From NCBI GenBank assembly GCA_900555915.1, contig USNC01000092.1, positions 1 to 6,111 on the forward strand: 6,111 nucleotides of DNA, read 5' to 3'. Positions 1 to 6,111 of the stretch are shown piece by piece (within the stretch, counting starts at the first letter, position 1; each line of letters begins with the position of its first letter). The stretch comes from an uncultured Porphyromonadaceae bacterium (lineage in GTDB: Bacteria > Bacteroidota > Bacteroidia > Bacteroidales > Muribaculaceae). Position numbers and translations under genes: made by a program. A model generated the notes under the pieces. The model was not told where the DNA came from. It searched no databases and saw only the letters and a program-made list of their open reading frames with translations.

Positions 1-599
1 CCGTTGCCCGCACCCCACCAGAACCATGCGCCGGAATTCTCGTGCCAGGGACGGAACACCACCGGAATGCGGTTGCCCTCCCCGTCCTTGAGCGAGAGAA
101 TGAAATCGGCGGCTTTAGCGATCCAGGAATCCATCTTGGCCGCGAGCACAGAATCATTCCCGACAAGCACCAGGGGTGACGCCGAGACATCCCATGCGTC
201 GCCGCCGCTTGCGGGATTCGTCGGGTGCCAGCTGATTGCATTGACTCCGCCACGCGCATACTGCTTTGCGATCTCCTTCCTCATGAAATCGAAAGGAACG
301 CCATCGAGGTTGCGCGCCGAATCAAGTTCGAGAAAACCGAGATCCCAGTTCATGAGCCCGGGGTACTCCCCCACCACAGCCTTGACATCGGAATTGCCGT
401 CGACATATGTCCAGTCATAGCCATATGCGGTGTCGTCGTGATGTCCGAAGTAGAAATGGCCTGAACGGGCCGCGGAATCGAGTTGCGCGAAAAGAGTCTC
501 GGCCGGAGTGGCCTCAGGCTCCTGCATGTCGGCAGTCTTTTTGCCTGAACATGAAGCGAGAGCCGCGACAGCTATGAAGGCAAGATATTTTACATTCAT
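1..599 (-). CDS. GH26 glycoside hydrolase lipoprotein (probable beta-mannanase), C-terminus missing
   Basis: This is the N-terminal 199 codons of a GH26 enzyme, probably a beta-1,4-mannanase; the reading frame is still open at base 1, so the rest lies outside the window. The start is the ATG at 599-597, which places a short hydrophobic signal peptide directly before a lipobox, LASC, with the lipidated Cys at residue 17. The residues after it (SGKKTAD) lack the acidic cluster that exports Bacteroidota lipoproteins to the surface, so a periplasm-facing location is my inference. The GH26 fold begins near residue 48 (FYFGHHDD). ISWHPTNP near 122-129 and RPWHENSGAWFWWG at 183-196 are family motifs; E187 is the expected acid/base. 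The nucleophile Glu would be in the missing part. The text around residues 50-140 (SDVKAVVGEYPG, NLDGVPFDFMR, GGDAWD) resembles the mannobiose-releasing BoMan26A type of Bacteroides ovatus, from memory. It starts 42 bp after the GH94 gene, so cotranscription is likely. No Shine-Dalgarno sequence is visible. Confidence 0.9.
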   Translation of the reverse strand, partial: MNVKYLAFIAVAALASCSGKKTADMQEPEATPAETLFAQLDSAARSGHFYFGHHDDTAYGYDWTYVDGNSDVKAVVGEYPGLMNWDLGFLELDSARNLDGVPFDFMRKEIAKQYARGGVNAISWHPTNPASGGDAWDVSASPLVLVGNDSVLAAKMDSWIAKAADFILSLKDGEGNRIPVVFRPWHENSGAWFWWGAGN

Positions 600-641
600 G
601 ATAACTTCAATTTAAGGTTTAACGTATTATTATAGTATTTC

Positions 642-3080
642 TTACAATATCACTTCCACTTCATTGTGCGAACCGGCGGGCTGCATCGGCACCACATTGC
701 CCGGGAGCTGCTCTCCATTGAGTGAGATCCGCGCCACACCCTTGCTGACGCCTGACTCATTCCTGACTGTGATATGATAGTCGGCACCACGGTATTTCCT
801 GTCCACCTCAAAGCCCTTCCAGCCTTTGGGAATACAGGGGTTGATCTCAAGGCCGTCATAGCCCGGTCTCACACCGAGTATGAACTGCGTTATGGCATAC
901 CAGTTCCACGCGGCGGTGCCTGTGAGCCACGAGTTCTTTCCCTCTCCCGGACGCGCGGCGTCACGGCCCGCGGTCATCTGGCAATATACGTAAGGCTCCA
1001 CCTTGTGAAGATGACTGTTGCGCTCCTCCACATAGGCCGGACATATCTTCTCATAATACTCCCACGCCCTGTCGCCACGGCCAAGCACAGTCTCTCCGAT
1101 GATGACCCATGGATTGTTGTGGGCGAAGATGCCGGCATTCTCCTTATATCCTGCCGGATATGTGGATATCTCTCCATATTCCTTCACGTATTCGGAGAAG
1201 GGAGGATAGTTGAGCACAATGCCATGCTCGCAATCAAGATATTTCTTGACTGAATCGAGCGACTTCTCAACCATACCCTCTTCCATACCGATTCCGGCCA
1301 TGGTGCACCAGCCCTGCGACTCGATGAAGATCTTACCCTCCTTGTTGTCCTTGCTTCCCACCTTGTTGCCGAAATAGTCGTAGGCCCTGAGATACCAGTC
1401 ACCGTCCCAGCCGTGATCCTTGACAGCCTGCTCCATTCTGCCCACCTCGCGCATGACGCGCTCCGCCTCGTCGTCGAGCCCCTGATGCCGGCATATGTCG
1501 GCATAGTTTCTGCCGCACACCACAAACTGACCTGCGATCATGAGCGATTCCGCCTTGCTGTCGCCGGTGCGGTTCTCAGTGGTCTGGAACGACTCGTTGG
1601 GGTCGTCGGAGAAGCAGTTGAGATTCAGGCAGTCGTTCCAGTCGGCACGTCCGATAAGCGGAAGTGCATGAGGACCGAGATTCTCTATGACATGATTGAA
1701 CGACACCCTAAGATGCTCCATCAGCGACACCTCGCTGCCCGGCACATTGTCAAAAGGCACCATCTCTTCGAGGATAGAGAAATCGCCGGTCTCGCGCAGA
1801 TATGCGTCCACACCGAATATCAGCCACATGGGGTCGTCGTTGAATCCGCCGCCTATGTCGTTGTTGCCGCGCTTCGTAAGAGGCTGATACTGATGATAGC
1901 ATCCTCCGTCGGGAAACTGCGTCGAGGCTATGTCGATGATTCTCTCCCGCGCACGCTCCGGAATCTGATGCACGAAGCCTACCAGATCCTGGTTGGAATC
2001 CCGGAAGCCCATGCCGCGTCCGATGCCGCTCTCGAAGAAAGACGCAGACCTGGAGAAGCAGAAAGTGATCATGCACTGATACTGATTCCATATATTCACT
2101 ATGCGGTCGAGACGCGGGTCGCCGCTCTTCACCGAGAAGTTGCTGAGAAGGCGGTCCCAATAACTGCGGAGTTCAGCAAACGCACGGTCCACTTTCTCCG
2201 TAGTGTCGAAACGCCCGATGAGAGCCTTCGCGGGAGCCTTGTTGATGACACCCTTGCTCTCCCATTTCTCCTCGGGGCTGTTTTCGATATAGCCGAGCAT
2301 GAAGATGAGATCGCGGCTTTCGCCCGGCTTGAGTTCGATGTTGATATTATGCGAAGCGACCGGGCTCCAGCCATGGGCCACGGAGTTGCGCGACTTACCT
2401 TCCATGACGGCATCGGGATTCTCGAAACTGTTGTAAAGCCCTATGAAACTCTCGCGGTCAGTGTCAAATCCGTCTATCGGAGAGTTGACCGTGAAAAACG
2501 CGTAGTGGTTGCGGCGTTCCTTGTATTCCGTCTTATGATAGATGGTCGCACCGTCCACCTCCACCTCGCCGGTAGAGAAATTACGCTGGAAATTCTCCAT
2601 GTCGGTCGCCGCGTTCCAAAGGCACCATTCCATGAATGAGAAAAGCTGGATTTTCTTCGTTTCGCCGCTCTTGTTGGTGAGGGTGAGCCTGCAAATCTCG
2701 GCATTGGTGTCGAGGGGCACGAAAAACAGCGTCCTGGCCTCGATTCCGTTTTTCTCCCCCTTGATTTCCGTATAGTTCATGCCATGCCGGCATTCGTAGG
2801 CGTCGAGCGGTGTCTTGGTCGGCTTCCAACCCGGATTCCATATTGTGTCGCCATCCTTGATATAGAAATATCTGCCTCCAGCATCCATCGGCACACCGTT
2901 GTAGCGGTAGCGCGTGATTCTGCGGAACTTGGCATCCTTGAAGAAAGAGTAGCCGCCTGCAGTGTTTGAGATCAGCGAGAAAAACTCACGGTTGCCGAGA
3001 TAGTTGATCCAGGGCCAGGGAGTCTTCGGATCGGTGATTACATATTCGCGCGCAGCGTCGTCGAAATATCCGTATTTCAT
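642..3080 (-). CDS. GH94 cellobiose phosphorylase
   Basis: Complete 812-residue protein, close to the roughly 810-820 residues usual for cellobiose phosphorylases. These enzymes convert cellobiose and phosphate to alpha-glucose 1-phosphate and glucose. No signal peptide is present, so it acts in the cytoplasm. The N-terminal beta-sandwich domain (about 1-290) has [25 protein letters not shown] and [11 protein letters not shown], typical of true cellobiose phosphorylases. The (alpha/alpha)6 catalytic domain holds [14 protein letters not shown] (352-365) and [11 protein letters not shown] (477-487). D483 is the expected general acid, and R355 and D361 match the glucose-binding Arg/Asp pair of the Cellvibrio gilvus enzyme with the same 7-residue offset (recalled numbering). 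[11 protein letters not shown] with H654 and SWLTGTAAW with T720-G721 supply the phosphate site. All key residues are present and no frameshift is seen. The ATG at 3080 begins the conserved N-terminus exactly; no Shine-Dalgarno is visible. Other GH94 specificities (cellodextrin, laminaribiose, cellobionate) are less likely. Lying between two GH26 genes, it probably handles cellobiose or a related disaccharide released from a glucose-containing mannan. Confidence 0.95.
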   Translation of the reverse strand: MKYGYFDDAAREYVITDPKTPWPWINYLGNREFFSLISNTAGGYSFFKDAKFRRITRYRYNGVPMDAGGRYFYIKDGDTIWNPGWKPTKTPLDAYECRHGMNYTEIKGEKNGIEARTLFFVPLDTNAEICRLTLTNKSGETKKIQLFSFMEWCLWNAATDMENFQRNFSTGEVEVDGATIYHKTEYKERRNHYAFFTVNSPIDGFDTDRESFIGLYNSFENPDAVMEGKSRNSVAHGWSPVASHNINIELKPGESRDLIFMLGYIENSPEEKWESKGVINKAPAKALIGRFDTTEKVDRAFAELRSYWDRLLSNFSVKSGDPRLDRIVNIWNQYQCMITFCFSRSASFFESGIGRGMGFRDSNQDLVGFVHQIPERARERIIDIASTQFPDGGCYHQYQPLTKRGNNDIGGGFNDDPMWLIFGVDAYLRETGDFSILEEMVPFDNVPGSEVSLMEHLRVSFNHVIENLGPHALPLIGRADWNDCLNLNCFSDDPNESFQTTENRTGDSKAESLMIAGQFVVCGRNYADICRHQGLDDEAERVMREVGRMEQAVKDHGWDGDWYLRAYDYFGNKVGSKDNKEGKIFIESQGWCTMAGIGMEEGMVEKSLDSVKKYLDCEHGIVLNYPPFSEYVKEYGEISTYPAGYKENAGIFAHNNPWVIIGETVLGRGDRAWEYYEKICPAYVEERNSHLHKVEPYVYCQMTAGRDAARPGEGKNSWLTGTAAWNWYAITQFILGVRPGYDGLEINPCIPKGWKGFEVDRKYRGADYHITVRNESGVSKGVARISLNGEQLPGNVVPMQPAGSHNEVEVIL

Positions 3081-3105
3081 ATGTTTCTAACTTTTATATA
3101 TATCA

Positions 3106-3123
3106 GCTTTCACTGACGAAAGC
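3106..3123 (-). other. Small 6-bp stem-loop between GH26 and GH94
   Basis: GCTTTC and GAAAGC pair around a 6-nt loop in the 87-bp spacer. On the minus strand it is followed by an alternating TA-rich stretch, not a T-run. It is weak and may be chance, or part of the GH94 leader. No convincing Bacteroidota promoter (TTTG and TAnnTTTG boxes) was found in this spacer. Confidence 0.25.
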
Positions 3124-3167
3124 CTGTGATGATGAGTTTTATTTTGCAAATGGATGCCAATGCGCAA

Positions 3168-4571
3168 TCACTGTCTGACAGAGAAGTCGCCCCTGTTGAG
3201 CACGAGCGGATTGTCGAGGACTTTCTTCCACTCTCCGGCAGTGTTCCAGTTGAAGAAACCGAGTTTTCCGGCATCGTTCATCTCATACCAACCCATGAAG
3301 AAACTCCACAGCGCTCCGTCGCTGAAGGCGGAATCCACATCCACGAGGTTTCCGCACTCGGTCAGAGCCACCATTTTTTTGCCGTCAACCATATCGTGCA
3401 GCATCGCGAACTGGTCAGTCTGGCGCGACATTGTATTGTCGGCATATATGTCGGTGCCCACGATATCCACCACGTCATCTCCGGGATAGGCATCTTTGAG
3501 AAGCGACATCGGGGCCGGTTTCCCTTCCGAGGAAGTCTGCACGGTCCAGACCCATATCAGATTGTTGAGCCCGTATTCACCGGTCAGCTTATCGCGGAGC
3601 CAGACCCAGAGTTTCTTAGTGACCTCAGTCCCGGAGTTGCCCCACCAGAACCAGCTGCCCCACTTGTAGTCGCCGGCAGCCTCATGAAACGGTCTCCACA
3701 ACACCGGGATACCTGCATCCTGCAGGAGCCTCAGGTATCCGGCGAGTTTCTCGACATCCTTCACGGCCACCTTGTTCTCCCACGTACCTTCAATAAGTAC
3801 GTTGGAAGCTTTGAAATTATTGTTGTCGGCGCGGAAATCCGTATTGTCGGAACTTTCGGAGACAGGCACATTCCAATGCCACGTCATAGCCGGAATGCTT
3901 CCGGCCTCCCATATTTTTCTGACCGGAGTTATGTCGCCATAGTCAATCCAGTTGGAAGGAGATGAAGGGAGATGTAGATAGTCGAATCCCACGATAGCCG
4001 GATATTTTCCGGTGGTCTCTCCTATCATGTCGGTGAAACCGGTGCCCCAGCCCACTTCACCCATGGCTCCGGAAAACTGCTTTCTGCCGTAATTCTCAAG
4101 CAGCAGCGCATACAGGCCGCGGGCCTCGGCCGTTGCGGCGGGATTGGTCAGCGACTTCGACACTTTCGATGCGTCGGCCATGTCAGCGCCTTTCTCGGTG
4201 GAGAACGAGACCGTGAAGGTCTCGGCATATTCCTTAGTAAAGACTCCGAGCACAGCGTCGCCAGGCACAGTCACCGTATATGACTTTCCGGCCGACAGGG
4301 AAAGCCCTATCACGAGTTTTCTATTGAACTGCACTTCGGTGGAGGTGATCTCCCCCTGCGATATCTGCACTTTGGAGAGGTGGTTGAAGACAATGTCCAT
4401 GTCGTATTCAATCACGAGCGACGCCGTAGAGGCCGGGACCACCTTGCCGTCGGTGATTGACACAGTCTTGGGCACAGGAGGCGCTGCTGGCTCCGCACTC
4501 CCTCCTGACTCACTGCCGCCGCAGGCGAGCAGCAACACCGGCATCATCATTATCAAAAAAAGTCTATACAT
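3168..4571 (-). CDS. GH26 beta-mannanase lipoprotein with N-terminal Ig-like domain
   Basis: Complete 467-residue lipoprotein, predicted to cleave beta-1,4-mannan or glucomannan chains. The N-terminus is hydrophobic and ends in the lipobox LLAC, with Cys17 lipidated, followed by a Gly/Ser/Pro-rich linker to about residue 35. Residues about 36-126 look like an SbsA/Big_5-type Ig-like domain (SLVIEYDMDIVF to FTVSFST). The GH26 TIM barrel spans about 148-465. Visible motifs are MTWHWN (229-234), RPFHEAAGDYKWGSWFWWG (293-311) with acid/base E297, and ALTECGNL (402-409) with nucleophile E405, so the enzyme should be active. VGTDIYADN and NPLVLNRGDF are usual for Bacteroidota members. The ATG at 4571 gives the full signal peptide; starts at Met8-10 would remove most of it. 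The spacing is 152 bp after the binding-protein gene and 87 bp before the GH94 gene. GH26 also includes lichenases and beta-1,3-xylanases, so mannan specificity is likely but not proven. It resembles the surface endo-mannanase BoMan26B of Bacteroides ovatus more than the partner at 1-599 does. Confidence 0.93.
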   Translation of the reverse strand: MYRLFLIMMMPVLLLACGGSESGGSAEPAAPPVPKTVSITDGKVVPASTASLVIEYDMDIVFNHLSKVQISQGEITSTEVQFNRKLVIGLSLSAGKSYTVTVPGDAVLGVFTKEYAETFTVSFSTEKGADMADASKVSKSLTNPAATAEARGLYALLLENYGRKQFSGAMGEVGWGTGFTDMIGETTGKYPAIVGFDYLHLPSSPSNWIDYGDITPVRKIWEAGSIPAMTWHWNVPVSESSDNTDFRADNNNFKASNVLIEGTWENKVAVKDVEKLAGYLRLLQDAGIPVLWRPFHEAAGDYKWGSWFWWGNSGTEVTKKLWVWLRDKLTGEYGLNNLIWVWTVQTSSEGKPAPMSLLKDAYPGDDVVDIVGTDIYADNTMSRQTDQFAMLHDMVDGKKMVALTECGNLVDVDSAFSDGALWSFFMGWYEMNDAGKLGFFNWNTAGEWKKVLDNPLVLNRGDFSVRQ

Positions 4572-4581
4572 TTCTCAAAAT

Positions 4582-4614
4582 AGATTACTTGGTTCAAAAA
4601 AGATTACTGGTTCA
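4582..4614 (-). repeat. Short near-perfect direct repeat in the GH26 leader
   Basis: AGATTACTTGGTTCA (4582-4596) and AGATTACTGGTTCA (4601-4614) differ by one T and are separated by 4 A residues. They occupy most of the space between the 12-bp stem-loop and the GH26 start codon on the transcribed strand. Function unknown: a small local duplication or a repeated protein- or RNA-binding site are both possible. Confidence 0.55.
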
Positions 4615-4640
4615 TTTGCAACCCTTCCGGGTTGCAAATG
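4613..4640 (-). other. Perfect 12-bp stem-loop with GNRA tetraloop in the operon spacer
   Basis: CATTTGCAACCC pairs without mismatch with GGGTTGCAAATG around a 4-nt loop. On the transcribed minus strand the loop reads GGAA closed by a C:G pair, a stable GNRA-type tetraloop; on the plus strand it would be UUCC. This favours a role in the mRNA running from the binding-protein gene into GH26. A T6 run occurs on the minus strand only 11 nt beyond the stem (4601-4596), so it is not a classical intrinsic terminator. It could be a partial terminator, an mRNA stabiliser or a processing site. Confidence 0.6.
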
Positions 4641-4650
4641 ATTTTGTGTT

Positions 4651-4676
4651 GACCCCGGGTCCTGATGCCCGGGGTC
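4651..4676 (-). other. Perfect 9-bp GC-rich stem-loop after the binding-protein gene
   Basis: GACCCCGGG pairs perfectly with CCCGGGGTC around an 8-nt loop. It lies 47 nt beyond the stop codon of the glycan-binding-protein gene (transcribed strand) and 10 nt before the second stem-loop. It is followed on the minus strand by an A-rich rather than a T-rich stretch, so intrinsic termination is doubtful. A 3'-end stabiliser or attenuator lowering expression of the downstream enzymes is possible. Confidence 0.5.
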
Positions 4677-4723
4677 TTGAAAAGAAAGAAACGCCTCCGT
4701 CTTCTGCGGATAAGAATTCGTTT

Positions 4724-6063
4724 TTATTCGAGAGTAACCTTGTTGACAGTGCAACCGCCGGCTACCATTACAATACCACCATTTGCGACGATGTCGTCGA
4801 GTATCTCGCGTGTCAGCACAAGTTCGAGTTTGCCGTCGACCGGGGAGTCGAGCTGCGAAGCCGCGCCTCCGGGAAGTTCGCCCCAGTCCTGACCATGGCG
4901 CAGCCCGAGGAACCACCATTCACCTTCAGCCACATTCCGGGTGGCATACATGCGGAACACAGTGCCCGGTTTCACCGAACTCCAGTCATATCCGCCCCAT
5001 GCGAGATCCTGGTTGCCTTCCCAGCCTACAGCAGTCCATCCCTTGTCCCAGATCACAGTCTCGAGCGAGTTTTCCCACTCGATATGCACCTTGTTGACCA
5101 CTGTGCCCTCTCCCTGGATCACCATGGCGGTCTCCGACCAGCCGTCGTTGGTGGTCAGTATCCTGTCGAGCACTTCCGCAGTCAGTTCAAATTCAGCCGT
5201 AGTCGCCGACATGTCGGGCTTGAGAATATCGATCTGTCCCCAGTTGGCGTCGTTCACCTGAATCTGGGTAAAGGCGTAGGGTGCGATGTGGAATACGAGC
5301 TTGCTGCCGGCCGGCACACCCTTGAAGGAATCCTTGTACAGACGGAAGGCACCGCCGGCGTCTTCGCCCGCCCAGCTTCCGAGGTCGCGCACATCGGTGA
5401 AGATCACATTCTCGACATGGGTTGCCGGAATGAACGCTATGTCGTATGAAATCTCGCCATTGGAAGACACCAGAGTGAACGAGGAGTTCTTTCCGGCAGA
5501 CTCAGGCACCTGGATGATCAGTCTGTCGCCATTGAGGATATACTGCACGGGCTGCCCGTTGACAAGGACACCGGTGAGTTTATCGGCATTGGCCACCGTG
5601 ATTAAGAAAGTCTCGCCGGCAAGGATCTCGGCATCTTCCGCCGGGAGCACCGTAGCGTAGGCACACTGGGGAGCGGTGAGTTCAACAGAACCGGCATCCA
5701 CAGTCTCTCCGTTGGAAAGATTGAGTGTCACAGCGCAGTTGCCTGCGGGAAGTGTAGCCGGGACCGTGATGCTGAAGCCATCGGCCTGAGGAGCGGCAAC
5801 TTCAACTGCAGTGCCCCCTGCAAAGGCTACCGACACCACATGCTGCATATTGCGTCCGGAGAGCGAGAGTGGAGCCGCGAGAGCCGCGGGGTTGGGATTG
5901 AATGCCACGGATTCTGGCTTGACAGTGACCACGGCCACCTCAACCTGACCTCCAGAAGCGGTATGGAGCACCGCGTTACCGCTCTGCGCCCCTTCCGGAA
6001 CGACAACCGTGATATCCACAGCCGTCTTCTGCGACGGAGCCACAGCCTCGGCCACATTCGGGA
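4724..6063 (-). CDS. Surface glycan-binding protein (SusE/F-like), N-terminus missing
   Basis: This is the 3' part (about 446 codons) of a multi-domain protein. The frame is open up to 6063, where sequencing adapter begins, so the true start, signal peptide and first domains are lost. The GTG at 6055 is only an internal Val codon. Residue numbers here count from that codon. Residues 1-45 are the end of an Ig/IPT-like domain; 46-130 and 131-213 are two more Ig-like beta domains (VTVKPESVAFNPNP, then VLPAEDAEILAGETF). Two related modules follow at about 214-328 and 330-443, aligned by VIFTD/VIWDK, FRLY/FRMY, WGQID/WGELP and TVVNKVHIEW/CTVNKVTLE. They are rich in Trp, which suits sugar stacking. 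No catalytic motif is seen. Ig-like spacers ending in a binding module, encoded ahead of glycosidases, are typical of proteins downstream of susC/susD in Bacteroidota. A role as a mannan- or glucomannan-binding lipoprotein is an inference from position; the ligand cannot be read from the sequence. Confidence 0.8.
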
Positions 6064-6111
6064 CTGTCTCTTATACACATCTCCGAGCCCACGAGACACT
6101 GAGCGATCTCG
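6064..6111. other. Illumina Nextera adapter contamination
   Basis: Bases 6064-6082 are the 19-bp Tn5 mosaic end as used in Nextera libraries (CTGTCTCTTATACACATCT). 6083-6097 (CCGAGCCCACGAGAC) is the read-2 transposase adapter tail. 6098-6105 (ACTGAGCG) fits an 8-nt i7 index, and 6106-6111 (ATCTCG) is the start of the P7 primer sequence. The order and spacing match a read-through library molecule exactly. This is untrimmed technical sequence and no gene should be called across it. Confidence 0.98.

Noticed and set aside
4..420. 138-residue plus-strand ORF at the left edge
   Set aside because: It is antisense to the truncated GH26 gene, whose minus-strand frame carries the lipobox and the RPWHE catalytic motif.
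600..641. Possible internal promoter before the second GH26 gene (TTG and TACGTTAA on the minus strand, 18 nt apart)
   Set aside because: The match to the Bacteroidota TTTG / TAnnTTTG consensus is poor and the DNA is simply AT-rich; operon read-through is enough to explain expression.
1413..2639. 408-residue plus-strand ORF antisense to the GH94 gene
   Set aside because: It lies opposite a complete gene with all family motifs; the protein is low in recognisable motifs and is explained by the codon bias of the GC-rich coding strand.
3143..3152. Shared TTGCAAATG motif here and in the hairpin arm at 4632-4640
   Set aside because: Nine shared bases in two AT-rich spacers can be chance; this copy has no pairing partner nearby.
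4457..5449. 330-residue plus-strand ORF
   Set aside because: It spans the GH26 start, the hairpin spacer and the binding-protein gene in antisense, and shows no domain of its own.
5827..6099. Minus-strand 90-residue ORF beginning MSRGLGDVYKRQ
   Set aside because: Its start and first residues are encoded by Nextera adapter; the rest is an out-of-frame shadow of the glycan-binding-protein gene.

Overview
The window is a fragment of a carbohydrate-utilisation locus from a bacterium of the phylum Bacteroidota, most likely Bacteroidales from the gut. The grounds are two lipoprotein glycosidases with Bacteroides-style signal peptides, a SusE/F-like multi-domain glycan-binding protein, AT-rich spacers without Shine-Dalgarno sequences, and moderately GC-rich coding DNA. 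I cannot name the genus. The last 48 bases (6064-6111) are not biological: they are Illumina Nextera adapter, followed by what looks like an 8-nt index and the start of the P7 sequence. The true insert therefore ends at 6063.

All four genes lie on the minus strand and read from right to left. (1) 4724-6063 is the 3' part of a cell-surface glycan-binding protein, with Ig/IPT-like domains followed by two homologous C-terminal modules; its 5' end is cut off at the adapter. (2) 3168-4571 is a complete GH26 lipoprotein with an N-terminal Ig-like domain. (3) 642-3080 is a complete cytoplasmic GH94 enzyme, very probably cellobiose phosphorylase. (4) 1-599 is the N-terminal part of a second, different GH26 lipoprotein that runs off the left edge. 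The spacers are 152, 87 and 42 bp and no opposing gene is seen, so one operon is plausible. The 152-bp spacer holds two perfect stem-loops and a short direct repeat.

Inferred pathway: the binding protein captures a beta-glycan at the surface, and one GH26 (probably 3168-4571) cleaves it outside or in the envelope. The second GH26 (1-599) resembles mannobiose-releasing, periplasm-type enzymes. Imported disaccharide is then split by phosphorolysis in the cytoplasm. The known Bacteroides beta-mannan loci use GH130 phosphorylases and an epimerase for this last step. Here GH94 sits between the two GH26 genes, which points to a glucose-containing substrate such as glucomannan, or possibly mixed-linkage beta-glucan. 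SusC/SusD, the transporter and any regulator would lie outside the window. I see no wholly new system; the most unusual points are the GH26-GH94-GH26 arrangement, the structured spacer and the duplicated binding module.
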